Below, in pieces: positions 8,057 to 14,294 of a stretch of DNA of 38,915 nucleotides. The first letter of the stretch is position 1. Each line of letters begins with the position of its first letter. A program made the position numbers and the translations under genes. Origin of the DNA: Actinomycetes bacterium (GTDB lineage: Bacteria; Actinomycetota; Actinomycetes; Streptosporangiales; Streptosporangiaceae). Location: contig JAJYUU010000030.1 in NCBI GenBank assembly GCA_021792405.1, positions 1 through 38,915 of the forward strand. Direction: 5' to 3'. The notes beneath the pieces were generated by a model, which saw nothing but the letters and a program-made list of their open reading frames with translations, had not been told where the DNA came from and did no database searches.

Positions 8057-8419
8057 CTAGCGACCGGGAGTGGCCAGGTGCACCGGGCAGGCTGCGTTGA
8101 AGTGCTTGAGGGTCAGCTTCCCGTGTGAATACGCCCACGAGCACGTGCAGAGGTTGGGCGCATGGTCGGACGTTATGACCTCGGCAGGTACGCCGCTCCG
8201 GCGCTCCGCGCGACCGGGCTGGTACTGCCGGGGCTGCCCGATGACGGTAAGAGACGGGCCTTCCGTCCTGACTTCCTGGACAACGCCGTCTGCTCGTGCC
8301 AGCCATTCCCTGGGCCGGGCAGCTGATGAGGCCCCGGCTGGCGGGCGCCGTCTGAGGCGCACCTTAGCTCCGGGGAGCTTGTCACTGGCCCGGACGTCCA
8401 TGTCCTTCATCGTAGTCAC
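8057..8419 (-). CDS. Small Cys/His-containing hypothetical protein
   Basis: This is a 120-residue frame starting GTG at 8419; an ATG at 8410 is an equally good start. I do not recognise a family. The C-terminal third (NLCTCSWAYSHGKLTLKHF followed by NAACPVH) has a C-x-C ... H ... C-x-x-H arrangement that could bind zinc, and its residue mix looks coded. A plus-strand frame over the same bases (8070-8435) shares its third codon positions and has equally high GC3, so composition cannot decide. I prefer the minus strand for the Cys/His pattern. There is no good RBS. It lies divergent from the palindromic promoter region at 8484-8513. Confidence 0.45.
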   Translation of the reverse strand: MTTMKDMDVRASDKLPGAKVRLRRRPPAGASSAARPREWLARADGVVQEVRTEGPSLTVIGQPRQYQPGRAERRSGVPAEVITSDHAPNLCTCSWAYSHGKLTLKHFNAACPVHLATPGR

Positions 8420-8483
8420 TGGCCGCGGCCGGTGACCGTTACGTCGAAGGCGGGTTGCCGGAACATCCTGTTCGAGAGGCGCG

Positions 8484-8513
8484 TTGACAATTACAGGACA
8501 CGATATATCGTGT
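8484..8513 (+). promoter_or_regulatory. Strong promoter overlapped by a perfect 16-bp palindrome
   Basis: A consensus -35 box TTGACA is at 8484-8489. Sixteen bases later is TATCGT (8506-8511), matching the actinobacterial -10 pattern TANNNT. The -10 lies inside a perfect 16-bp palindrome, ACACGATATATCGTGT (8498-8513). A dimeric repressor bound there would block the promoter. The promoter faces the membrane protein gene starting at 8570. No regulator gene is adjacent that obviously belongs to it. Confidence 0.7.
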
Positions 8514-8569
8514 TGCTGTGGGGATAGGCCCGGCCCCCTGGCCTAGTCCGGGCTGGCGAGGTGAGCGTG

Positions 8570-8938
8570 ATGACCGGTTGGCATGCGGAACGGGCGCAGG
8601 GCAGGTCGGCCATGGCCGTGATCGCCGTGACGCTGCTCACACTGCTGCTGCTGGCAGCCGTGCCAGTGGCCGTGCTGGTCGCAGTGATCATGATGATGCT
8701 GGGACACGTCGTCGGCGGGCTCGCGGTGTTCGGCGGCTCGGTGCTCGCCGCCGTCATCGCTGTCGCGCTCGCGGGCCTGACCGGACGGCAGTACCTGCGC
8801 AAGTTGCTTGCCAGGGCCGGGTTCAACGGCGTGCAGCTGGACCACGGACGGTTCACCGGCGACAGCGCGGAGCCGGACGGCAGCGAGTACACCGATGCCG
8901 TGCGGCTCGACCGCAGCCAGTACACCGAAGTTCGCTGA
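8570..8938 (+). CDS. Small membrane protein with two predicted helices
   Basis: This is a 122-residue protein of unknown family. The ATG at 8570 is chosen because GAGG lies eight bases upstream; a GTG at 8561 is also in frame. Two long hydrophobic segments (about residues 15-45 and 48-72, rich in Ala, Val and Leu) are followed by RQYLRKLL and an acidic, Tyr-containing cytoplasmic tail (EPDGSEYTDAVRLDRSQYTEVR). It is the first gene after the palindrome-controlled promoter at 8484-8513 and is probably cotranscribed with the NifX/NifB-type gene 82 bp downstream. No function can be assigned. Confidence 0.7.
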   Translation: MTGWHAERAQGRSAMAVIAVTLLTLLLLAAVPVAVLVAVIMMMLGHVVGGLAVFGGSVLAAVIAVALAGLTGRQYLRKLLARAGFNGVQLDHGRFTGDSAEPDGSEYTDAVRLDRSQYTEVR

Positions 8939-8970
8939 CCTGACCGTCGTACCTGGTTCGATGGGAGTAG

Positions 8971-9000
8971 CGCTACCGTCATGGGTAGCGGCAGTGCCGC
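8971..9000 (+). promoter_or_regulatory. Two overlapping, mutually exclusive hairpins ahead of the NifX-type gene
   Basis: Hairpin A has a 7-bp perfect stem, 8971-8977 with 8984-8990. Hairpin B has a 5-bp GC stem, 8988-8992 with 8996-9000. They share bases 8988-8990, so only one can form fully at a time. Hairpin B ends eight bases before the AGGAGG ribosome-binding site at 9008-9013. This could be a simple attenuator or RNA-stability element, or coincidence. Confidence 0.3.
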
Positions 9001-9020
9001 TGCGCAGAGGAGGGCTTGAG

Positions 9021-9344
9021 GTGAGGGTGTGTGTGCCGGTGACCGCCGATGGCGAAGTCGATCCCCGGTGGGGAAGAGCCGAGCGCGTCGCGGTGGCCGA
9101 CGTGAGCGACGGCGAGATCCGCGGCTGGCAGGAGTTCACGGTCGGCTGGGGAACGCTGCATGACCAGGGCACCGAGGGAGCTCATCATGCCCGCGTGGCG
9201 CGGTTCCTGCGCGAGAATCAGGTTCAGGCGATCGCCGTCGGCCACATCGGCCCGGGCATGCAGCGCATGCTTGACTCGATGTCGATACGGGCCGTCACGG
9301 GCCTCGGCGGGGATGCTCGCAGCGCCGCACGCGCTGCGCAGTGA
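9021..9344 (+). CDS. NifX/NifB-type dinitrogenase iron-molybdenum cofactor domain protein
   Basis: This is a 107-residue stand-alone domain. The GTG at 9021 follows AGGAGG (9008-9013) with a spacing of seven, a very strong site. The fold markers of the FeMo-cofactor biosynthesis family are visible: MRVCVPVTADGEVDPRWGRA at the N-terminus, then FLRENQVQAIAVGHIGPGM with its conserved Gly-rich turn, then AVTGLGGDA. Such orphan domains occur in many organisms without nitrogenase and are thought to bind metal clusters. No nif genes are present here. It probably forms an operon with the membrane protein 82 bp upstream. Confidence 0.8.
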   Translation: MRVCVPVTADGEVDPRWGRAERVAVADVSDGEIRGWQEFTVGWGTLHDQGTEGAHHARVARFLRENQVQAIAVGHIGPGMQRMLDSMSIRAVTGLGGDARSAARAAQ

Positions 9345-9387
9345 TCGCGGGGCTGCGCTCGGCGTGCCGGGCTAGCGCTGAGCGCCA

Positions 9388-9412
9388 GCCGCGTGCTTCC
9401 GCGCGGCGTTTT
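9388..9412 (+). terminator. Rho-independent terminator after the NifX-type gene
   Basis: A 6-bp GC stem (9388-9393 with 9402-9407) has an 8-nt loop and is followed by GTTTTAA, a real T-run. It is 43 bp downstream of the stop at 9344. Confidence 0.55.
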
Positions 9413-9465
9413 AATCCCGGACCGTTCTCACGGGGACTGCCGGGACGGCTGGCCCGGATCACTGG

Positions 9466-9484
9466 ACGGCGCCGGCGCCGCCGT
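9466..9484 (-). terminator. Possible terminator of the minus-strand amidohydrolase
   Basis: A GC-rich hairpin (9466-9471 with 9479-9484) is centred on a GGCGCCGGCGCC palindrome, just past the stop of the amidohydrolase at 9489. It has no clear T-run on the minus strand. Confidence 0.3.
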
Positions 9485-9488
9485 TTGG

Positions 9489-10727
9489 TCATTGCAGGGT
9501 GTTGTGGTGGATGCGGCCCGCATGCATGATCAGCTTCAGGTGCTGGTGCGGCCGGGTCAGCACGCCGATGTCATCGAGCGGGCTGGCATCAAGGACGAGC
9601 AGGTCGGCGAAGGCGTGCTCGCGGATCACCCCGGCCCGGCCGGCAAGATTCACCAGGTCCGCTGCGACGGTAGTGGCGGAGCGGATGATGTCGGCAGCAG
9701 GCTGCACCTGGGCGCGGATGGTGAACTCCCGCAGCTGGTGACGGTGCATGTCGCCGAGCAGGTCGGTACCATAGGCGATCGGCACTCCGCTGCGGTGCGC
9801 TAGCTCCAGGGCATGCAGTCCGGACTCCAGCACGTCGAAGACCTTGCGGTGGCTGGCCGGCGGCAGCCCCGCCGCCAGGCCTTCCTCGGCTAGTGCCTGG
9901 TAGGTCACGAGGGTGGGCACGTAGAACGCGCCGGTCTCCCGGAACAGTGCCGCGCTGGTCTCATCCATCAGGTTGCCGTGCTCGATCGAGCGGACCCCGG
10001 CCCGCAGGCCGCGGTTGACCGCCGCCGCGGTATAGGCGTGGCCCAGGACATAGCGGTTGGCGGCCTGTGCTTCTTCCACGGCCGCCTGGATCTCCTCCAT
10101 CGAGAACTGCGTGCTGTCCACCCGGTCGGTCGGCGATGCGACGCCGCCGCTCAGCATGACCTTGATGTGGTCGGCGCCGCGACGGATCTCATCCCGCACC
10201 GCCCGCCGCACCTCGGCGACTCCGTCCACGATCCGGCCGTGCGAGGGGCGGCAGTAGGCGTCGTCGTAAGCGTCACGGCCGCGCGGCCTGCCATCGCCAT
10301 GCCCGCCGGTCTGAGTCAGCGCCTTGCCCCCGAATAGCAGCCGCGGCCCGGTCAGGTAGCCCTCCTGCACCGCCTGCGCTAGCCCATAGTCCGCGCCCGC
10401 CGCGTCCCGTACCGTGGTGAACCCGCGATCGAGCATGCCCCGCAGGATCTGCCCGGCCCTGGCGGCCACGTAAAACGGGGAGTACTCCGCGGCGGCGGCA
10501 AGATCGGCGGTGTAGGACGTCACGTGCACATGCGCGTCGATCAGCCCCGGCATAAGAATCTGTCCCCGGACGTCGATGGCGCGGGCGCCGGGCGCCCGCA
10601 GGCCGGCATCACCGATCTCCGCGATCTCGGTGCCGCGCACCAGAACCGCTCGGTCAGGGATGATCTCACCCCGTTCGGGATCCAGCACCGAGGCATTGCG
10701 CAACAGCAGCGATGCGCTCTCGCCCAT
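9489..10727 (-). CDS. Metal-dependent amidohydrolase, imidazolonepropionase/prolidase-like
   Basis: This is a 412-residue amidohydrolase-superfamily enzyme. The start ATG at 10727 has AAGGAGG six bases upstream. Metal and catalytic residues are in the expected order: His66 and His68 in GLIDAHVHV, the bridging Lys189 in HIKVMLSGG, His230 in LGHAYT, His250 in SIEHGN, and Asp322 in YGTDLL. The N- and C-terminal beta-sandwich pieces are present (LLLRNASVLDPERGEI; FADLLVLDASPLDDIGVL). The group is mostly annotated as imidazolonepropionase-related and includes enzymes that cleave N-acyl or X-Pro/X-Arg dipeptides. The substrate cannot be read from the sequence. It is transcribed alone, divergent from the exonuclease-peptidase pair. 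Confidence 0.88.
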   Translation of the reverse strand: MGESASLLLRNASVLDPERGEIIPDRAVLVRGTEIAEIGDAGLRAPGARAIDVRGQILMPGLIDAHVHVTSYTADLAAAAEYSPFYVAARAGQILRGMLDRGFTTVRDAAGADYGLAQAVQEGYLTGPRLLFGGKALTQTGGHGDGRPRGRDAYDDAYCRPSHGRIVDGVAEVRRAVRDEIRRGADHIKVMLSGGVASPTDRVDSTQFSMEEIQAAVEEAQAANRYVLGHAYTAAAVNRGLRAGVRSIEHGNLMDETSAALFRETGAFYVPTLVTYQALAEEGLAAGLPPASHRKVFDVLESGLHALELAHRSGVPIAYGTDLLGDMHRHQLREFTIRAQVQPAADIIRSATTVAADLVNLAGRAGVIREHAFADLLVLDASPLDDIGVLTRPHQHLKLIMHAGRIHHNTLQ

Positions 10728-10783
10728 CTCCGTCCTCCTTCCGCCCGGCGGCCGGCGGCCGCACAGGTCCTACGCCATGATGA

Positions 10784-11014
10784 CACCGCAACACCCGGCG
10801 GAAGGATGACGACGGAAGCATCGAGATCGGGCTTCCCGATGCCGGTTTCGGCGGCGCGCAGCCCACCCTTATCCTCAGTCGCAGCAGCGAACCGCGGACC
10901 GGGAAGCTCCGGCTGCACATCGACGTCAACGCCACCGACCGCGACCAGGACGCCGAGCTGCCCCGCTGCGACGAGGATGAGCATGAAGACACCCTGGGTG
11001 TTCGTCGACTGTGA
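10784..11014 (+). pseudogene. Remnant of a VOC (glyoxalase-like) domain gene
   Basis: In the frame starting 10784, just after two in-frame stops (10778-10783), the translation reads DDDGSIEIGLPDAGFGGAQP, then TLILSRSSEPRTGKLRLHID, then VNATDRDQDAELPRC. This matches the middle of actinobacterial VOC proteins, which typically contain KTGKNRLHLDV followed by a DRDQ(D/E)AE helix. There is no start codon with an RBS, the first half of the domain is missing, and after the Cys the frame turns acidic and stops at 11012. The 3' end overlaps the start of the exonuclease gene (10983) in another frame, so that gene appears to have been joined to a broken VOC gene. Confidence 0.55.
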
Positions 11015-11543
11015 GGCACGCGGCATCAGTCCGGTGCACGGTGTGCTGACTGAGTTCGGGGCCGTGCATTACGACACGCGTGACACGTTCCACGGGCGCC
11101 TGTTCCAGGCGACGCCGGACCCGGAGAACCCGGCGATCAGCATCGTCGGCGAGCGCGTCGCGGCCGACAAGGACGTCGCTGAGAGTTTCGCGGCCTGGCT
11201 GCACGAGCACCTCGGCAGCAGTCGGCCTGTCTTTGTGAGCGACAACCCGGCTTATGACTGGCAGTGGATCGCGGGAATGTTCGACCGGGCTGGCATGGAC
11301 AACCCGTTCGGGCACTCAGGCCGCCGTATCAGCGACTTCTGGGCTGGCCTGAACCGGAACTGGAGCGACACGCAGGGCTGGAAGCGGTTCAGGAGAACAG
11401 CCCACGACCACAATCCTGTCAACGACGCGATGGGGAACGTGGAGGCGTTCGAGGAGATCATGCGCCTGGCGCAACCGGGACGCTCATCCAGCGTTGGCGA
11501 GAGTGATCGGCCGACAGTGATCGACGAGGAGCATCCGGCATGA
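10983..11543 (+). CDS. DEDDh-type 3'-5' exonuclease
   Basis: This is a 186-residue DnaQ-fold protein. The start ATG at 10983 has GAGG six bases upstream; an ATG at 10977 is also in frame. The DEDDh motifs are in order: ExoI with Asp9 and Glu11 in VFVDCEARGISPVHG, ExoII with Asp91 in SDNPAYDWQWI, and ExoIII with His142 and Asp147 in DHNPVNDAMGN, the HNPxxDA form of the family. The family removes 3' nucleotides from DNA or RNA; the particular substrate is unknown. The stop overlaps the start of the P1-type peptidase (ATGA, 11540-11543), so the two genes are coupled, an odd pairing with no obvious shared pathway. Confidence 0.8.
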   Translation: MKTPWVFVDCEARGISPVHGVLTEFGAVHYDTRDTFHGRLFQATPDPENPAISIVGERVAADKDVAESFAAWLHEHLGSSRPVFVSDNPAYDWQWIAGMFDRAGMDNPFGHSGRRISDFWAGLNRNWSDTQGWKRFRRTAHDHNPVNDAMGNVEAFEEIMRLAQPGRSSSVGESDRPTVIDEEHPA

Positions 11544-12664
11544 ACGGCGCACTCCCTGCCAGTCCGGTTCGCGCGCGTGACCTGGGGATCCCGTTCGACG
11601 GCAGGCCGGGCCAGTGGAACGCGATTACCGACGTGCCGGGCGTGGAGGTCGGCTACCAGACGCTGATCCGCGGCGATGCGGTGCGTACCGGCGTGACGGC
11701 AATCCACCCGCGTGGCGCGGCCGGGGCCGGCGATCCGGTCACGGCCGGCTTCTTCGCCCAGAACGGCAACGGCGAGATGACGGGCCTGTCCTGGATCGAG
11801 GAATCCGGCACGTTCAGCGGGCCAGTCGGGATCACCAATACTCACGCGGTCGGCGTCGTGCATGCCGGGATCGTGGCGTGGACCGTGCGTCATCATCCGC
11901 ACCTTGCGCAGGTATGGCTGCTCCCGGTTGTTGCCGAGACCTGGGACGGCTACCTCAACGACATCAACGGCCAGCACGTCACGCAGGAGACGGCGATCGC
12001 CGCCCTGGAGGCAGCGGCGACCGGGCCGGTGGCCGAGGGCTCGGTCGGTGGCGGTACCGGGATGAGCTGCTACCACTTCAAGGGCGGCTCGGGAACCTCA
12101 TCGCGGCTGGTCAGCCACGCGGGCACGGACTACGCCCTCGGCGTGTTCGTGCAGGCGAACTTCGGCAGCCGAGCCGAGCTGACGCTGGCCGGCCTGCCGG
12201 TCGGCCGGCTGGTGACTGCGGACGACCCGATGGCCACCTTCAGCCTCGCGCCCGAGGGCTCGGGCTCGGTGATCGCGGTCGTCGGCACGAACGCCCCCTT
12301 GCTTCCCGGCCAGTGCAAGGCGCTCGCCCGCCGGGTGACGCTCGGGCTGGCCCGGACGGGAACGACGGGCTCGCACTTCTCCGGGGACCTGTTCCTGGCC
12401 TTCTCCACCGGCAATCCCGGTGCGATCACGGCGGGAGCCGGCCGGCGCGCTGGTGGCGGGACGGCCGACTACGACATGCTCAGGTTCGTTCCGTGGGGCG
12501 CGCTCGACCCGTTTTACGCTGCGGTCGTGCAGGCTACCGAGGAGGCGGTCGCGAATGCTCTGGTGGCCGGTGAAGACATGACCGGCAGGGACGGCCATCG
12601 CAGTCCGGGGCTGCCGCGGGACCAGGTCGCGTCGCTGTTCCGCGAGCGCGGTTACGGACTGTAA
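11540..12664 (+). CDS. P1-family peptidase (DmpA-type aminopeptidase/D-esterase)
   Basis: This is a 374-residue N-terminal-nucleophile-like hydrolase. The start overlaps the exonuclease stop by four bases, with GAGGAG eight bases upstream. Features of the DmpA/BapA family are the N-terminal WNAITDVPGVEVGY, TGVTAIHP, GFFAQNGNGEMTG, VGITNTHAVG, and GSVGGGTGM at about 168-175. The autocleavage site is expected between Gly242 and Ser243 in APEGSGSVIAVVGTNAPL, freeing Ser243 as nucleophile. The family cleaves N-terminal D- or beta-amino acids from small peptides. Beta-aminopeptidase activity would fit a neighbourhood with a class III aminotransferase, but this is inference. Confidence 0.88.
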   Translation: MNGALPASPVRARDLGIPFDGRPGQWNAITDVPGVEVGYQTLIRGDAVRTGVTAIHPRGAAGAGDPVTAGFFAQNGNGEMTGLSWIEESGTFSGPVGITNTHAVGVVHAGIVAWTVRHHPHLAQVWLLPVVAETWDGYLNDINGQHVTQETAIAALEAAATGPVAEGSVGGGTGMSCYHFKGGSGTSSRLVSHAGTDYALGVFVQANFGSRAELTLAGLPVGRLVTADDPMATFSLAPEGSGSVIAVVGTNAPLLPGQCKALARRVTLGLARTGTTGSHFSGDLFLAFSTGNPGAITAGAGRRAGGGTADYDMLRFVPWGALDPFYAAVVQATEEAVANALVAGEDMTGRDGHRSPGLPRDQVASLFRERGYGL

Positions 12665-12721
12665 GGCGCGGCGGGCAGTGGCCGGCGTTCTGTCAGGGCT
12701 GTCACCGGCCGGGCGCTGCTA

Positions 12722-12736
12722 GGCTGCTGAGCAGCC
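12722..12736 (+). terminator. Possible terminator after the P1 peptidase
   Basis: A 6-bp perfect stem (12722-12727 with 12731-12736) has a 3-nt TGA loop, 58 bp past the peptidase stop. There is no T-run. Confidence 0.3.
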
Positions 12737-12782
12737 AGCCGATGAGCTGGCAGTGAGCCCCCGGACGAGGAAGCTGAGCGCC

Positions 12783-14132
12783 ATGACCGACTATGCCGTC
12801 GACCCGCAGCGCGGGGCCGAGGTCTACGCGACGGACCGGGCGCACGTGTTTCACTCCTGGTCCGCGCAGAAGGCGCTGACGCCGATAGCCGTGGCCGGCG
12901 CCGAAGGCTGCTACTTCTGGGACTACGACGGCAACCGGTACCTGGACTTCTCCAGCCAGCTCGTCAACACCAACATCGGTCACCAGCACCCGAGGGTGAC
13001 GGCGGCGATCGCGGCGCAGGCGGCCAAGCTCTCGACCATCGCGCCCCAGCATGCGAACGAGGCGCGCGGCGAGGCCGCCAGGCGGCTCGCCGAGCTGGCG
13101 CCAGCGGGCTTTCAGAAGGTGTTCTTCACTAACGGCGGCGCGGACGCGAACGAGAACGCGATCCGGATGGCCCGGCTGCACACCGGGCGCAGCAAGGTGC
13201 TCAGCTTCTACCGCTCCTACCACGGGAACACCGGAGCGGCGATCAACTCGACCGGTGACCCGCGCCGCTGGCCGAACGAGTTCGCCGTCGGCCACGTGCA
13301 CTTCTTCGGGCCGTATCTGTACCGGTCGGCGTTCTGGGCGACCACGCCGGAGCAGGAGTGCGAGCGGGCTCTGGCTCACCTGGAGCAGGTCATCCAGATG
13401 GAAGGCCCGGAAACGATCGCCGCTGTCCTGCTGGAATCGATTGTCGGCACGGCGGGCGTGCTGATCCCGCCGCCGGGCTACCTGGCCGGCGTGCGCAGGC
13501 TGTGCGACCGGTACGGCATCGTGTACATCGCTGACGAGGTGATGTGCGGCTTCGGGCGGGCCGGCCGCTGGTTCGCGTTCGAGGACCACGACGTGGTGCC
13601 GGACCTCATCGTCTTCGCCAAGGGGTCCAACTCCGGCTATGTCCCGGCAGGCGGCGTGATCATCTCCGACCCGATCGCGGCCACCTTCGACGAGCGGGTC
13701 TTCCCCGGCGGGCTTACCTATTCGGGGCACCCGCTGGCGTGCGCGTCGATTGTCGCGACGATCGACGCGATGAAAGACGAGGACATCATAGGGAACGCGC
13801 GCACGATCGGCTCGCAGGTGCTCGGGCCGGGCCTGCGTGAGCTGGCAGACCGGCATCCGGTGATCGGCGAGGTACGAGGGACCGCGGTATTCTGGGCCCT
13901 CGATCTGGTGTCCGATCGCGAGAGCAGGGCGATGCTCGCCCCCTACGGCGGTAGCTCGGCGGCGATGACGGCCCTGGTCGCGGAGTGCCGGGCTCGCGGC
14001 CTGGTCCCGTTCACCAACTACAACCGGCTGCACGTGGTACCGCCGTGCACGATCTCAGCGGAGCAGGCCAAGGAAGGGCTCGCGATCCTCGACGAGGCGC
14101 TCGCCGTCGCGGACCGCTACTACCAGGGCTAG
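12783..14132 (+). CDS. Class III PLP-dependent aminotransferase
   Basis: This is a 449-residue fold-type I enzyme. The ATG at 12783 has GAGGAAG nine bases upstream; a GTG at 12753 is less likely. The family landmarks are RAHVFHSWSAQ near the N-terminus, LDFSSQLVNTNIGHQHP, the PLP-phosphate loop FFTNGGADANENAIRMAR, SYHGNTGAAI, Asp251 of DEVMCGFGRAG, and the Schiff-base Lys280 in FAKGSNSGYVPAGG. It belongs to the omega-aminotransferase group, which moves amino groups from amines, beta-amino acids or taurine-like compounds to a keto acid. Together with the DmpA-type peptidase upstream and MmsA, it could make semialdehydes from beta-amino acids or diamines. That chain is inference. Confidence 0.88.
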   Translation: MTDYAVDPQRGAEVYATDRAHVFHSWSAQKALTPIAVAGAEGCYFWDYDGNRYLDFSSQLVNTNIGHQHPRVTAAIAAQAAKLSTIAPQHANEARGEAARRLAELAPAGFQKVFFTNGGADANENAIRMARLHTGRSKVLSFYRSYHGNTGAAINSTGDPRRWPNEFAVGHVHFFGPYLYRSAFWATTPEQECERALAHLEQVIQMEGPETIAAVLLESIVGTAGVLIPPPGYLAGVRRLCDRYGIVYIADEVMCGFGRAGRWFAFEDHDVVPDLIVFAKGSNSGYVPAGGVIISDPIAATFDERVFPGGLTYSGHPLACASIVATIDAMKDEDIIGNARTIGSQVLGPGLRELADRHPVIGEVRGTAVFWALDLVSDRESRAMLAPYGGSSAAMTALVAECRARGLVPFTNYNRLHVVPPCTISAEQAKEGLAILDEALAVADRYYQG

Positions 14133-14144
14133 CCCGGCGGGGCG

Positions 14145-14161
14145 TCACGGATTCTCCGTGA
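14145..14161 (+). terminator. Hairpin after the aminotransferase
   Basis: A 6-bp perfect stem (14145-14150 with 14156-14161) has a 5-nt loop, starting 12 bp after the aminotransferase stop. Confidence 0.4.
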
Positions 14162-14215
14162 GCGGACGGAGTCGGTCGGCCGCCTGCGTTTGGCCGGCTG
14201 GCCGGGCCGGGTAGA

Positions 14216-14241
14216 GCCTTCGTCTGAGTGCAGACGAAGGC
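14216..14241 (+). promoter_or_regulatory. Perfect 11-bp hairpin ahead of the GT-C gene
   Basis: Bases 14216-14226 pair perfectly with 14231-14241 around a 4-nt AGTG loop. It lies 53 bp upstream of the ATG at 14295 with no T-run. It may be a second terminator for the upstream gene or a structured leader of the glycosyltransferase message. Confidence 0.5.
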
Positions 14242-14294
14242 CCGCGCCGCGCGGCACAGTGGCATCGCCGCGAACCCTTCCTCGATAAGGACCA

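Noticed and set aside
8070-8435. Plus-strand frame opposite the small Cys/His hypothetical gene
   Set aside because: It has the same third codon positions as the minus-strand frame, so composition does not separate them, but there is no RBS and its C-terminal half reads as low-complexity Arg/Ser/Ala. I kept the minus strand with modest confidence.
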